A DNA stretch of 64,000 nucleotides, from positions 151,961,092 to 152,025,091 of the forward strand of contig OY757011.1 in assembly GCA_963580285.1 (NCBI GenBank). Direction: 5' to 3'. The notes beneath the pieces were generated by a model. It was not told where the DNA came from and searched no databases. It saw only the letters and a program-made list of their open reading frames with translations. Both the position numbers and the translations under genes were made by a program. Origin of the DNA: Lucinisca nassula (Eukaryota > Mollusca > Bivalvia > Lucinida > Lucinidae). Positions 1-9,773 of the stretch are shown here, piece after piece. Positions within the stretch are counted from its first letter, which is position 1. Every line of letters starts with the position of its first letter.

Positions 1-158
1 CCCCTTAAACCCACTTTTATATAGTAAAACTGGGGTTTACAGGGGTTTAAATAATTTTTCTTATTTCTGCTTAAAAACATAGATTGTGGTAACTCCTTAG
101 AACCACCCCGCCGAGTTTTTTTTTTCCAATATATTTGAATAGGCATGTTTTCGTAACG
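1..158. mobile_element. Foldback MITE, partial (subfamily B)
   Basis: The window opens inside a copy of the commonest repeat here. It shows the paired ACCCCAC...TGGGGTTTACAGGGG block, the 'cttatttctgc' block, half of the central palindrome (AGATTGTGG..CTC.TTAGAACC) and an end resembling GGCATGTTTTCGTAACG. Compare the complete subfamily-B copy at 2701-2963, which ends GGCGTGTTTTCTTGATG. The right half of the palindrome is eroded into a T-run. Confidence 0.6.
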
Positions 159-363
159 CTTTAAGTTTAACTCTTCAGATTCTGTTCTCTTGTTAGCAAA
201 TAATATAGAGCCAGAACTGTTACCACTGTCTAATCTCTGGGTCTACATGATTTACCTAAACCAGCACATGATAATTTGTATTGTAAATTTTACAGAAAAA
301 AAAACTCTGCGGCGTCTAATCTGAATATATACTGTATTTTTAGAATTTTTTTTATATTTTTTT

Positions 364-615
364 TATTTTTATTTTTTTTTTAGGGGGGTGGGGGGGGGGG
401 GCGCTGTGTAAATGCGTTAGCATGCTTGTATGGTAGATTTTTTTGGGAGGGGGTGGGGGGGGGTGGGGGAGGGTGGTAGGCGTAAATGCGTTAGCATGCT
501 TGTATGGTAGAAATTGTTGTTATTTAAGGTCTTCATTGCATAATAATAATGATGATGATGACGATGATGATGATAATAATAATAACAATGTTAATAATAA
601 ATATATTTTCATTAT
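364..615. repeat. Low-complexity G runs, duplicated 30-nt block, GAT/AAT microsatellite
   Basis: Two copies of a 30-nt block (408-437 and 482-511, GTAAATGCGTTAGC...) are each preceded by a G-rich run. A degenerate GAT/AAT trinucleotide tract follows at about 541-605. The 60-codon open frame across it is only the translation of this microsatellite. Confidence 0.75.
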
Positions 616-682
616 AAACTCATAAACGACTTCAGTTATCATTATTACGGTATTATTAATATTATTATTATTATTTCTTTAG

Positions 683-757
683 CATAAACAACGACTTCAG
701 TTTCGATGATGCTGTCGTTGAGAAGTATGGCTGTGAAGTACACTCTTTTGATCCAAG
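683..757 (+). CDS. METTL24-like: METTL24-like methyltransferase, internal exon (5'-most visible)
   Basis: This 75-nt exon sits between a T-rich acceptor (ttctttag) and a consensus donor (AAG|GTGAGT). It completes a codon with its first base, then reads INNDFSFDDAVVEKYGCEVHSFDP, and ends in phase 2. The GCEVHSFDP stretch matches, from memory of the family, the start of the Rossmann-type methyltransferase domain of METTL24-like proteins, where the acidic residue after the second strand helps bind the S-adenosylmethionine ribose. It joins in frame to the exon at 1669, restoring FDPSMGK. Upstream exons with the signal peptide or anchor and the first SAM motif lie outside the window. METTL24-like proteins are predicted secreted or Golgi methyltransferases with no firmly established substrate that I know of. 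The call rests on three exons joining in frame. Confidence 0.8.
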
Positions 758-1068
758 GTGAGTAAGTCTTAATTCAACATGACGAAGTTTGATACTACCC
801 GGGATACACATAAATTCTGACTCCTTTATTACATACTCCTTATAAATCGAACCAGTTTTTCGAAGCATCAATAGTTTACCGAACTCGCTAGTGATCAAAA
901 CGTTAAATTTACTTCATAATCCAGTCCCTATATAATGCATTCAGTTTGATAATTTTGCTGACAAAAAGGTGAAAAACTACTCAACTTTGTTTTAGCAAAA
1001 TAAATAAATAATAATAATAATAATAAAGCGTAAAGATCCAAATTTTAAAAACACTTTTAACTATTGCC

Positions 1069-1394
1069 ATTGAAATGTGAAGCCGGCCTCGGTAGCCCAG
1101 TCGGATGCACGTCTTACTGGTGATCAAGATACCGATACCTGCCGGGTCGACAACATTCTTTCGTGGAGACTGATCATGAAATCTTTTCTACGGTCATTCT
1201 CTCCCATCCGCTGATTCAAGAACGGCAGTTGTCAGTTTCTGGCGAAAGAATATGCATTGTAGGTTAACAGCTAACATATAAGCCTGCCCAGGTAAAGTGT
1301 GGATAGGTAAACTGGCCGGCCCAAAAATGACCTAAATAGTGTTGACTGGGCCGTTGAACTCCAGTACAACAAACAATACAAATTGAAATGTGAA
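1069..1394 (+). mobile_element. tRNA-derived SINE (family S1) with 13-bp target duplications
   Basis: The SINE body is 1082-1381. It has a tRNA-like head (GCCGGCCTCGGTAGCCCAGTCGG, A-box-like; B-box region degraded near GATACCGATACC), a long middle, and the tail GTGTTGACTGGGCCGTTGAAC followed by an A-rich end. It is flanked by perfect direct repeats ATTGAAATGTGAA at 1069-1081 and 1382-1394, the mark of LINE-assisted insertion. Other S1 copies lie at 4939-5343, 16425-16590, 16806-17110 and 28591-28859. Confidence 0.85.
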
Positions 1395-1485
1395 TGCGAC
1401 GCTTCGATGTAGAGAGAAACAAACTTCGACTTAAACGGATTGTCAGTGAAACCTTTAAATCTCCAGCAGGCACATGACATATTGT

Positions 1486-1590
1486 GACGTCACATCGACG
1501 TCGAACCACGTCATGATGTCAGTGCAACGTCACATCTACGTCGATGCAACGTCGTGACGTTGCACCGATGTTGATTTGACGTTGTTGCCC
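1486..1590. repeat. Clustered ACGTC/GACGT-rich short repeats
   Basis: About 100 bp made of variants of AACGTCACATCTACGTCGAT and its complement, in both orientations, ending roughly 80 bp upstream of an exon acceptor. Related words occur at 1838-1865 and 9190-9262 (GTTGCATCGACGTTGATGCA). It is probably a terminal part of an unrecognised MITE. No protein can be supported here. Confidence 0.5.
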
Positions 1591-1668
1591 TAGCGACATG
1601 CGCCTGCGGGGTCATTTTACGTGGATGGGAATATGGAATCTGAAATCAAAGAGAAATGTCTATTTCAG

Positions 1669-1807
1669 TATGGGTAAAGAAAGCTACAGGAGAAATGCCC
1701 AAAACCATTTTCATGCTGTCGGAATCGCTGGTAGGGACCAGAAGACTATACACGGCTGGGAGTTACTAACCTATAAATCCATACTCAAGAGACTAGGACA
1801 TACAGAG
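1669..1807 (+). CDS. METTL24-like: METTL24-like methyltransferase, penultimate exon
   Basis: The exon is bounded by TATTTCAG| and GAG|GTAGGC. Its first base completes the split serine codon left by the previous exon, and 46 whole codons follow, ending in phase 0. The product includes MGKESYRRNAQNHFHAVGIA, then GRD, and later the sequence GWELLTYKSILKRLGHTE. Known METTL24-type proteins have the same order: FDPSM, then H/F-x-x-x-GL-GxD, then a W-x-hT-x-x-x-IL-x-x-LGH segment that leads to the LKLDVE motif in the next exon. The longer open frame starting at 1598 runs through the intron boundary and is not the real start. The intron to the next exon is about 5.7 kb and holds an entire inverted-repeat element. 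Confidence 0.85.
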
Positions 1808-2109
1808 GTAGGCCATCGCACCCCTGTCAGCACACAATGTTGCATCAACGTTGATACAACGTTGCTTAAAATGGATGCATCTGGCACAGTTTTCTCCACA
1901 TTTACACAGGAGACAAAATTTTCGAATCTTCCTGTTCCTTTTCCTATAAAATGAACCCTGTGAAAACGGGATCTACTAGTGAAAAATTTGCTCAATTCTT
2001 TTTTTTTTTTTTTTTTTTTGGCAGAGACGTCCCATCAAGATGAAAATGCTTCTCTTAAGAGAAGCTGGAACCGACCCTGTTGATGTGAAAATAAAAGCAT
2101 ATTTTTGAG

Positions 2110-2330
2110 AGAGAGAGAGAGATAGAGGCATTTCTTGAAATGGATCGTTGAATTGACCCATTTCCCTCTATTTGAGAGTTCTAGCTCTTAGATCCACATA
2201 CTGGGAAATTTTCTAAAAATGCTGATTTGTTTGTTGTTGATTTTTATCACTTCATCATTATAACAAGTCCGTTAAATGAACATCCCTCTAAACCCCACGA
2301 GAGAACTGAAGTTTACGGGTGTATTTTCCT
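2110..2330. repeat. Unclassified block duplicated at 3520-3703
   Basis: The stretch from TTCTTGAAATGGATCGTTGAA through CCACATACTGGGAAATTTTC into the left end of a foldback MITE recurs nearly unchanged at about 3520-3703. A GA microsatellite (2108-2123) precedes it. It is therefore a segment copied together with part of the MITE that follows. Confidence 0.65.
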
Positions 2331-2506
2331 TATTTCTGTGCCAAATTATAGGTTGTGGGTACTCGTTAGAACCGCCTCAACGAGTACCCACAACCTATGG
2401 TTGCAGTATTAATAAGGAGCATATCACGGATTTTCATCAGAAAAGTAGCCATTTTGAACTGATGTGAAAAAATTGCAGTAGGTGGCACGCATGTGTTATC
2501 ATCATG
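2253..2506. mobile_element. Foldback MITE (subfamily A)
   Basis: Terminal inverted repeats are degenerate versions of CATTACGATAACAnnnCCGTG (left CATCATTATAACAAGTCCGT, right ATGTGTTATCATCATG). The interior has a central palindrome GGTTGTGGGTACTCGTTAGAA / complement around AACCGCCTC, now shortened on the right side. It lies in the METTL24-like intron. Confidence 0.75.
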
Positions 2507-2700
2507 TGACATATTTTAGACATTTTTGACAAAGCAACGTGCGAAATACCTGTGTTTCATAATACACGTCTTGTTGTTTTATAGGTCGATTGTTTATCAT
2601 TCGACCCAAAGTTATAAATCGCAGTAGCTTTTCAATACTGAAGTACACGTTACTATCACTGACTTGTCGAAAATCCAGATAATGTTTAGTTATAGAACAT

Positions 2701-2963
2701 CATTACGAAAACACGCCTATACAAATACATTGCCATTTTTTTGGCCAAAAAATAGAAATTTTAAGATGAAAAAATTGTGATATTTTTCTTATTTCTGCTC
2801 AAAATATAGATTGCGGGAACTCGATAGAACCATATCGAGTACCCACAATCTAGATTTTTGAGCAGAAATAAGAAAAATAATGTATACCCCCTTAAACCCC
2901 AGTTTTACTATATAAAAGTGGGGTATGAGGGGGTCAAAGTTATATAGGCGTGTTTTCTTGATG
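2701..2963. mobile_element. Foldback MITE (subfamily B), near complete
   Basis: The left end is CATTACGAAAACACGCCTAT and the right end is ATAGGCGTGTTTTCTTGATG, a roughly 20-bp inverted repeat. The centre is a palindrome, AGATTGCGGGAACTCGATAG, mirrored as ATCGAGTACCCACAATCT. Flanking blocks 'cttatttctgctcaaaa' and CCCCAGTTTTACTATATAAA are family-specific. No target duplication is evident. Confidence 0.8.
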
Positions 2964-3264
2964 TAACCTCGTTATTCTTATTTCTGTGAGGTTAGAGTGT
3001 TGCAGCAAAGGGTTTTCATGGAATCTGGACTTGACTCATGTACTGGGCTTGGCAAACAGTAGACCCAGATCAGAACGCGACGTCTGATCAGGATCTATAC
3101 TGTTTGCTTACAGTACAGGAACTTAACTAATCTAAGACCTCGTTCAGGACATGTTTTCCGGCCTTCAGTCAGGATACAACCAGTGCTGTGAGTGCTTTAC
3201 GGTGAGACCACCTAAAATTAAGACTAATTCTGTTTTACAAAGCTTATTTAGAAGGGTTCAGTTA

Positions 3265-4135
3265 TTCTTTCTTTGTGTATTATCACACTGGTAAAGGCAA
3301 GCGCGCAGGGTAAGGAACAAACACACAGGCTAAGGAATTTTATCCGCTCAGGATAAGGAAGAAAATGACGGAATCGGCATCACATGTGCAGGTTTGTTGT
3401 TGTTCTAGATCTCGTGTTATGGTTACTAATCAATACGGCTGCTCACATTAGCTTCACGGAAGACACATATTATTCACAAATTTATCTTCGATGGTCTGAA
3501 TTCCTGAAGGTGTATCCATTTTCTTGAAATGGGTCGTTGAATTGACCCATTTTCCTCCATTTGAGAGTTCTAGCTCTTAGATCCACATACTGGGAAATTT
3601 TCTAAAGATGCGGATTTGTTTGTTGTTGATTTTTATCACTCCATCATTATAACAAGTCCATTAAAAGAACATACCTCTAAACCCCTCGAGAGAACTGAAG
3701 TTGCCAGTCAAATGGAGACTCGGACACAGTGGAGCTACTCAACCACGAAATCTCATTATTTTACATGAAGCGCTCTTTTGGGAAGATGGCATGCATTTTT
3801 TATTTTGTTGTAGACATACACATGATAAATCGGGCTGTTGCAAATACGATTTAAGGAAAATTTGAACTTAGAAGGCCCTCAGTGAAAATCCTAGTTCCAA
3901 TTTCAGTACAACGCCCACGGGCAAGGAAGTGAGTACAACGCATATGACAAGACACAAAATTTCCCGGGGAAATGGTAGTCGTAGGGTCGTAGCACTAGTA
4001 AATTTCCATCTCAGAGTAGGTTTTCCGATATTAATAATTAGTCCTACATAGTGTAAAGCACCAATTGTGACCTTTAGGAAACGTGGCCTTTAGGAAACGT
4101 TCAAGGTTTGCGTGCCTTGTCTTGGCATGTGCATT
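3265..4135. mobile_element. Left arm of a 4.1-kb inverted-repeat element
   Basis: This stretch is the reverse complement of 6520-7400. Matching landmarks are CACTGGTAAAGGCAAGCGCG at the outer end, TCTCGTGTTATGGTTACTAA, CACAGTGGAGCTACTCAACC, and TTTCCCGGGGAAATGGTAGT near the inner end. The arm is interrupted at about 3505-3700 by the block described at 2110. No transposase is visible between the arms, so it looks non-autonomous. Confidence 0.8.
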
Positions 4136-6519
4136 GCTCTGGGCCTAGCAATGTAACCCCCCCCCCCCCCCCACACACGAATCTAGGACGATTTGGCCCG
4201 GACGATTTATTTGACCTAGGCCAATTCAGCCTAGGACAATTTTGCAGGTTAATATAATGCCCAGTTCAAATTGACAAGTTAATGTTTTGGGTTTGTTTTC
4301 AGTAATGCTTGTGGAAGGAACATTTTAAGGAGGATTTTAGTCAATTAGAAATTTTAATTTGTTTTTAAACTATATCTATAGCCTGTGATATTCTGACTGA
4401 CCAAGCCAAGCCATAATAATTGATAACTATACAAAAAATAGTTAATCCAATGATTTTGTTTAAACTTGATGGAAGACAAAATCAATTAGCACTTGGTTAT
4501 CTGGCTGATTTGTTGACTGGTCATGTATCCTTGCTTTCTTAATTACCTTTTGTCACACTTTAATTGTTGGTTTTGTTTGTTTGTGTATACATTGTGATAT
4601 TTTTCATTAACTCGTAACATGGACCCACAACATATTTTTAGGATTTTGTAAAACAAACCCTTGTTAGGATGTGTTCCAAAGATAAATTGGGATAAACTTC
4701 CTTATTTCTTGTCAGTAGTATATGTTGTGGCTGCACGTTATAATCGCCTCGGATGAGGCAACACTTTACTCTGTACCCACAACAATGTTTTGAATAATGT
4801 TTGTAAACAGTGTGGATCAAGATCACTCTGCACACACAAGTTTGAATGAAATAGACACAATTTAGTTTGACTGTATATATTAATTGAAAGTATATGTGTT
4901 ATATTTTGTTTTATTTTTTTGTCTCCCTTATCTTTCTAGGCCGGCCTCCGTAGCTCAGTCGGGTGTGCGTCTGACTGGACGTGGGTTCGATACCTCCCGG
5001 GGTCGGCAACATTCTTTCTTGGAGATTGATCAAGAATGTGCACCATTCTGGTTAACCGCTTACGTTTAGGTAAACTTACTCATTTTTAGTCTGTCAGTTT
5101 ACCTATCCACATTTTCCTGGGCAAGGGTATACGTAAGCGGTTAACCAGTACAGAGTGCACATTCTTTCGCCAGAAATTGACAACTGCCCTTCTTGAATCA
5201 GCGGAAAGTAGAGAATGGCCGCAGAAAAGGTTTCATGATCAATCTCCAGGAAAGAATGTTGGCGGCTCCGGCAGGAATCAAACCCGCGTCCTCCTGATCA
5301 CCAGTCAGACGCGCCACCGACTGAGCTATCAAGGCTGGCATCAAAATTCAGTTACCAATACATGAACATATGTACATACTTTAATATTTGCCTTATATCC
5401 GACGACGAACTGCGTACAAAGGGCATGGTAAGATTTCCCATTATATCTGCCCCACCCCCTTTGAATATTTGTTTCATAAATGTTTTATGGTGATAGCCAA
5501 ATTAAGTTTAATGAAAAGATACAACTTCAAAGAAAAACAAATCAATAAAAATGTTTGGTCATTCACAAATAAGGTATGTTTTTCACCATGACTTTACCCC
5601 TACTCCAAGCTGACTTTGACCAAAATTGAAAAATTTTGCCACCTTTGTGGTTTTCAAAATATAGCAGCATAGCCTTACTTGTGTATATTAAATATTTTGT
5701 ATACAGATAAAGTTTTGATATGTTAACACTTAACATGTAGTAAAAATATTAAAAAATAAAAGATGGACTCTTTATTTATTTTTTAATTTTTCATAACTTA
5801 ATTGTTGGTCATTCTCAGAAATTTCAACATAAAAATTGCCATAACTCCGTTCATAGTAAAGATACATATTTGTTGTTTTTACTCATTTTCTTAGTAAGAA
5901 CCCAAGGAATAATTTGGTACCTTTTTCATTTTGATCCTGTTTTTTTTTTTTTTTTCTTTTTTTTTCATTTTTCGTATATCTCCATGATAACGCAAGAGGA
6001 TGGGGTAACTAGAACTAGATACGACTCACTTAGTGTACAAATGGTTAGTAGTGGTGTCTCATGTATTAAACCGATACCTATAATCAGGTGCTTCCAAAGG
6101 CACTTTCTATTGTCTTTTTCTTTCGAAGGGATATACTTTTATCAAACTTTTCATACTATTTTCGTCAAAATTTATTAACTCAATACAGACACATCGAAAG
6201 TCAAGTTATTCTGAAAATACATGAAGACGAAACAATTTGTTTCTGTACGTTTCCATTAACTAAGCCTGTTAGCAAGTGAAACGATGCACACTGAAGAGAA
6301 TTTGAGTGGGGGCAAAAAGGAGCCAAATCATATCAGGCCGTTTAATGACGTCTCACGAATTTGGCGAAGTTATCTACCTTATTTTAAACCAAAAGAACAA
6401 ACATACGTTTTTCTACCAGAAATACTCCATGGACATAAATTCATGATCGCGATGAACCCAATCCATCTATCCCCCATAGGGGTTGATTATATTGCTAGAA
6501 CCAGAACAATGCACATGTC
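4136..6519. other. Spacer between the inverted-repeat arms
   Basis: The spacer contains a C-run at about 4148-4165, repeats of CTAGGACRATTTGG at 4180-4245, a degenerate foldback MITE remnant at about 4615-4800, the SINE pair at 4939-5343, a T-run near 5940, and AT-rich sequence. Open frames of 60-100 codons here (for example 6284-6526) resemble nothing I recognise and are probably chance. Confidence 0.6.
4939..5343. mobile_element. Two S1 SINEs in inverted orientation
   Basis: 4939-5075 is a + strand copy beginning GGCCGGCCTCCGTAGCTCAG with B box GGTTCGATACC. It is truncated. About 5086-5343 is a - strand copy that runs from its tail side to its head, ending CGACTGAGCTATCAAGGCTGG. The pair would form a long imperfect hairpin in a transcript of the host intron. 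Confidence 0.8.
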
Positions 6520-7400
6520 AAGATAAGGCACACAAACTTTGAAGGTTTCCTAAAGGTCACAACTGGTGCTTTAGTTGTATGACTAATTATTAATATCGGA
6601 AAACCTAATCTGAGATGGAAATTTACTAGTGCTACGACCATACAACTACCATTTCCCCGGGAAATTTTGTGTCTTATCATATGCGTTGTACCCATTTCCT
6701 TGCTCGTGGGCGTTGTATTGAAAATGGAACTAGAATTTCTCACTTTGGGCCTTCCAATTTCAAATTTTCCTTAAATCGTATTTGCAACAGTCCGATTTAT
6801 CATGTGTATGTCTACAACCAACAAAAAAGTGCATGTCATCTTCCCAGAAGAGCGTTTCATGTAAAATAATGAGATTTCGTGGTTGAGTAGCTCCACTGTG
6901 TCCGGTTCTCCGTTTGACTGGCTGTAACTGTCGAATTCGGACCATCGAAGACAAATTTGTAAATAATATGTGTCTTCCGTGAAGCTGATGTGAGCAGCCG
7001 TATTGATTAGTAATTAGACTAGATACTAGTCGGATATCATATTTTAAAGTTAATAAGTAATATTCTTCTATATATTTTTTTACTTCTTTTTCCCTCTCTG
7101 ATAGCAACTTGTTTTATCTTGGGAAGATATCTTGATGTCTGAGACAAGATTAAAGTATAACAAGGTTTCATATTTGATAAAAGCACACAGGAAGGTTGGT
7201 CATTGGTCAATATGACATCAAGGTCTAGGAGCTAGACTAATTAGTAACCATAACACGAGATCTAGAACAACAACAAACCTGCACATGTGATGCCGATTCC
7301 GCCATTTTCTTTCTTATCCTGAGCGGAAAAAGTTCCTTATCCTGCGCGTTTGTTCATTACCCTGCGCGCTTGCCTTACCAGTGCGATTATGCACATGATG
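6520..7400. mobile_element. Right arm of the 4.1-kb inverted-repeat element
   Basis: This is the reverse complement of 3265-4135. The outer end reads CTTACCAGTGCGATTATGCA. The arm has an extra segment, about 7010-7250, absent from the left arm and itself bounded by TAATTAGACTAG and CTAGACTAATTA, so it is probably a later small MITE insertion. The element lies wholly in the intron before the last METTL24-like exon. Confidence 0.75.
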
Positions 7401-7411
7401 TTCTCTGGTCA

Positions 7412-7480
7412 AAGACCACCTTTTGGACTGTTCAAAAGTGGTCTTAAAGACCACTTTTGAACGGTCCCAAAGGTGGTCTT
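7412..7480. repeat. Hairpin of two 34-nt units upstream of the last METTL24-like exon
   Basis: Two inverted copies of a 34-nt unit beginning AAGACCACCTTTTGGACTGT and ending AAAGTGGTCTT are joined by one base, giving a nearly perfect 69-nt palindrome. Each unit is also self-complementary at its ends (AAGACCAC / GTGGTCTT). A third copy with one visible mismatch starts 4 nt after the stop codon of the next exon (7847-7880). Confidence 0.85.
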
Positions 7481-7507
7481 AATATAGGTATTTTACTGTA
7501 TTTTCAG

Positions 7508-7843
7508 AAAAAGATATTCATCCTGAAGCTTGACGTAGAGAAATGGGAATGGGACGTTCTGTCTGATATGTTAAAGTCTGGTGGATTCAGTGCCGTGAAT
7601 AACTTAGCTATAGAGTTTCACCTAGAGTTGCATTCGCAAGAACAAGGAAAAGAGGCTTATTTCACAGCATTGTCAATATTGAAAGACTTATATGATGAAG
7701 GATTCCGAATTTTCTGGACACATCAGAATAAGTGGTGTAGTTTTATATCTAGATGTAGAAATGAACTAAGGACTAACTGTCACGAAGTAAATTTCGTCAG
7801 GATACACAAATTCATGTCAGGAGCAACTACAGAGAATTTCTAA
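7508..7843 (+). CDS. METTL24-like: METTL24-like methyltransferase, terminal exon
   Basis: The acceptor TATTTTCAG| precedes 111 codons and a TAA stop, in phase 0 with the previous exon. It starts KKIFILKLDVEKWEWDVL, the LKxDVExxEWxVL motif that METTL24 and FkbM-type methyltransferases have at the fourth strand of the SAM domain. The sequences LAIEFHLELH and GFRIFWTHQNKWC follow, as in the family (LxxEhH, then GFRxFxxHxN). The C-terminus ends FMSGATTENF without a membrane segment. A candidate AATAAA lies about 120 nt downstream. The exon is bracketed by three copies of a 34-nt repeat. The visible part of the protein is 182 residues; the 5' part of the gene lies outside the window. Confidence 0.85.
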   Translation, partial: KKIFILKLDVEKWEWDVLSDMLKSGGFSAVNNLAIEFHLELHSQEQGKEAYFTALSILKDLYDEGFRIFWTHQNKWCSFISRCRNELRTNCHEVNFVRIHKFMSGATTENF

Positions 7844-7846
7844 ATT

Positions 7847-7880
7847 AAGACCACCTTTTCGACTGTTCAAAAGTGGTCTT
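7847..7880. repeat. Third copy of the 34-nt unit, directly after the stop codon
   Basis: It differs from the 7412-7445 copy by one visible base (CTTTTC for CTTTTG). It begins 4 nt after the METTL24-like stop codon, so it would be the start of the 3' UTR. Confidence 0.85.
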
Positions 7881-7963
7881 TAAGCCCCTTTTTAACAATC
7901 CCAATTTTAAAAGTACCAAAGGCAGTCGCTTGATAGAGGACACTGGGTGTAAAAGCGGAAAGA

Positions 7964-7969
7964 AATAAA
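7964..7969 (+). other. Candidate polyadenylation signal AATAAA (METTL24-like)
   Basis: This is the first AATAAA after the stop codon, 121 nt downstream. The sequence is AT-rich, so chance occurrence is possible. Confidence 0.4.
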
Positions 7970-8014
7970 ACAACTAAACCCCTTTAAATATGTTTATTAT
8001 TATTACGAGGACTG

Positions 8015-8640
8015 TTCAAATATGAATGCAACTAAGCACATAAAAATGATTCCGTGATAGATTTCGATGAAAAATTTATTTTGTTCCCTCAAAGTATTCC
8101 CCTTTAAAAGATATACAAACTTTCAGTCTTCTGATCTAATCATTGAATGCATTTTGGTAGTCTTTTCGAGGTATTCTATGAAGGCACTGGAATATTGCAG
8201 AACCGAGGTGTTTGCCCTGTAAAAAATTTCGACCAGAAAGGTATTTTTTCAGTCGCGGGAACAAAAAAAAAGTCGCACGGGGCAAGGTCAGGGGAATACG
8301 GGGGGTGAGGGAGTTCAACAACCTTTTCCTGCTTCAGATAGTCTTGCACAATGAACGCCTTGTGCGATGACGCATTGTCTTGTAACAATCTGACATTGGC
8401 CAAACCAGTTGCGGGTCTTCGTTCTTTGAAATATTTCTTCAATTTTCGAGAACTTTATTCTTGTAAAACTTCGCATTTACAGATTTGCCTTTAGGCACAG
8501 CAACCTGAATAGCAGGGCCCTGATTTGAAAAGAATATGGCATACATTACCTTCTTGACGCTCATGGTCCGCTTTGCAATGCATGGTCTTTTGCAATACTT
8601 TGTTGCCCATATTTTGTTCTGAATCTTTCGTTTTGGCTCA
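8015..8640 (-). pseudogene. Mariner-type transposase relic (C-terminal half)
   Basis: Read on the - strand from about 8640, the translation passes through a VAVPKGKSVNAKFY segment, VRLLQDNASSHKAFIVQDYL and LPHPPYSPDLAPCDFFF. These are hallmark blocks of mariner-family DDD transposases. The DNA after LAPCDFFF shifts frame: the expected FPRLKKYLSGRNF and CLHRIPRKDYQNAF are found in another frame (8136-8321), so at least one indel breaks the gene. The N-terminal DNA-binding half and the left terminus are missing; near 8641 the sequence changes to an unrelated repeat. The right side fades into AT-rich DNA after a possible terminus near 8015. It is a dead fossil. Confidence 0.85.
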
Positions 8641-8775
8641 AAAAAGTGAACCCATGTTTAACGTTAAAATGGCTATTGCCAGTTACTTGCCGTGGCAATA
8701 GCGAATTTAACTTGTTGAAATCGCTATTGCCAGTTGGCTTGCAGAATTATTTCATTCCGGTTATTACTTTTTCAG
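8641..8775. repeat. Degenerate tandem repeat, CGTTAAAATGGCTATTGCC type
   Basis: Two to three degenerate copies of a roughly 57-bp unit, recognisable by GTTAAAATGGCTATTGCCAG. The same unit forms short arrays at 10500-10640 and 40680-40870. Confidence 0.6.
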
Positions 8776-8801
8776 TAACTTTTTTTTTTTTTTTTTTTTT
8801 T

Positions 8802-8962
8802 GGTTTGGGTTTTACGGCCCTTTCAAGATTATTTCACTCATATCGAGCCGATCGTTAATCATAGGTGGGCGAAAACCGGAGTACCCGGAGAAAAACCACC
8901 TGACCTTCCGTTGCAGAACTTGGCGTCTCACACGTGATCCGAGCGAGGCTCGAACCCACTTT
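8802..8962 (-). mobile_element. SINE, family S2
   Basis: On the - strand the unit runs from a head with GGTTCGAGCCTCGCTCGGAT through CCAAGTTCTGCAACGG and GTACTCCGGTTTTCGCCCAC to AATAATCTTGAAAGGGCCGT, followed by an A-run (T-run here). The same family is at 16212-16390 (+), 29937-30076 (-) and 52600-52900 (+). Confidence 0.8.
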
Positions 8963-9179
8963 TCAGTAACTACTGTTATGCAAGCATGTGCTTGTTCAAG
9001 AGTGATGGGTCTTGTGTAACTCGGATATGATACGAATCGTTGATGTATGTTACCAAGCATTTCCACATTTTGTAATATGTTATGCATTGTTGACTTAATT
9101 TAGTATTTCGATCATCTCATTTGGGAAGATGTGGATAATTTTTCTGATTGTTTCTGCAATGAAGGCGTCTCCAAGCATA

Positions 9180-9265
9180 ACCCACTGGACACACAACGTG
9201 GATGCAACGTCATAGCAACGTCTTGGTAACGACATGACGTTGCATCGACGTTGATGCAATGATAC
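9180..9265. repeat. ACGTTGATGCAACGT-type inverted motif cluster
   Basis: A cluster of GATGCAACGTCATAGCAACG and complementary GACGTTGCATCGACGTTGAT words, like those at 1486-1590 and 1838-1865. It is probably a remnant of one MITE family. Confidence 0.45.
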
Positions 9266-9479
9266 CTACATGTCATATGCTCGCTGGGGATAAACTGGAA
9301 TGCCTTATTGGTGGCACGGACCCAATATATATGTTGGTGGCTTTCATACAAGTATATAAGACCTACGTTTTAACAGAACAGAAATAAGAAAAAATAATGT
9401 CATCCCTGTAATCCCAACTTCATTACAGATACATGTAACATCCTGATATCCAATAATTGAAAACCACTACTAAAGCTTA

Positions 9480-9769
9480 CCGGCCCTCGCCCATCGGGGC
9501 TTGGAGAAATAGATTGGGCTACATGATGCTTCCACGCAGAGCTGAAACTGACAGCACATGAGCACTGGTAAACCGCTTAGAAGGGAATGTCCAGGCAAAG
9601 TGGTGCGAGTCGGACCGTCCATGCATACAAACCCTATTGGTTTCATTGGGTAGCAGGGATTGAGATGTCATTTCAACTCATTGCGGTTAAAGGTCCCACA
9701 AAATTGGAAGCAACGTCTCCAATATGACCTAAGTAGTGTTGATGGGGACGTTAAAACTCAATCGAACTT
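9480..9769 (+). mobile_element. SINE-like repeat, family S5
   Basis: Landmarks in order are CGCCCATCGGGGCTTGGAGA, TGATGCTTCCACGCAGAGCT, ACCGCTTAGAAG, AAACCCTATTGGTTTCATTG, GTCCCACAAAATTGGAAGCA and the tail GTGTTGATGGGGACGTTAAA. Copies on the - strand lie at 13258-13575, 14770-14930, 20540-20845, 37128-37290 and 38283-38565. I do not see a clear tRNA head, so the 5' origin is open. Confidence 0.8.
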
Positions 9770-9773
9770 AAAT

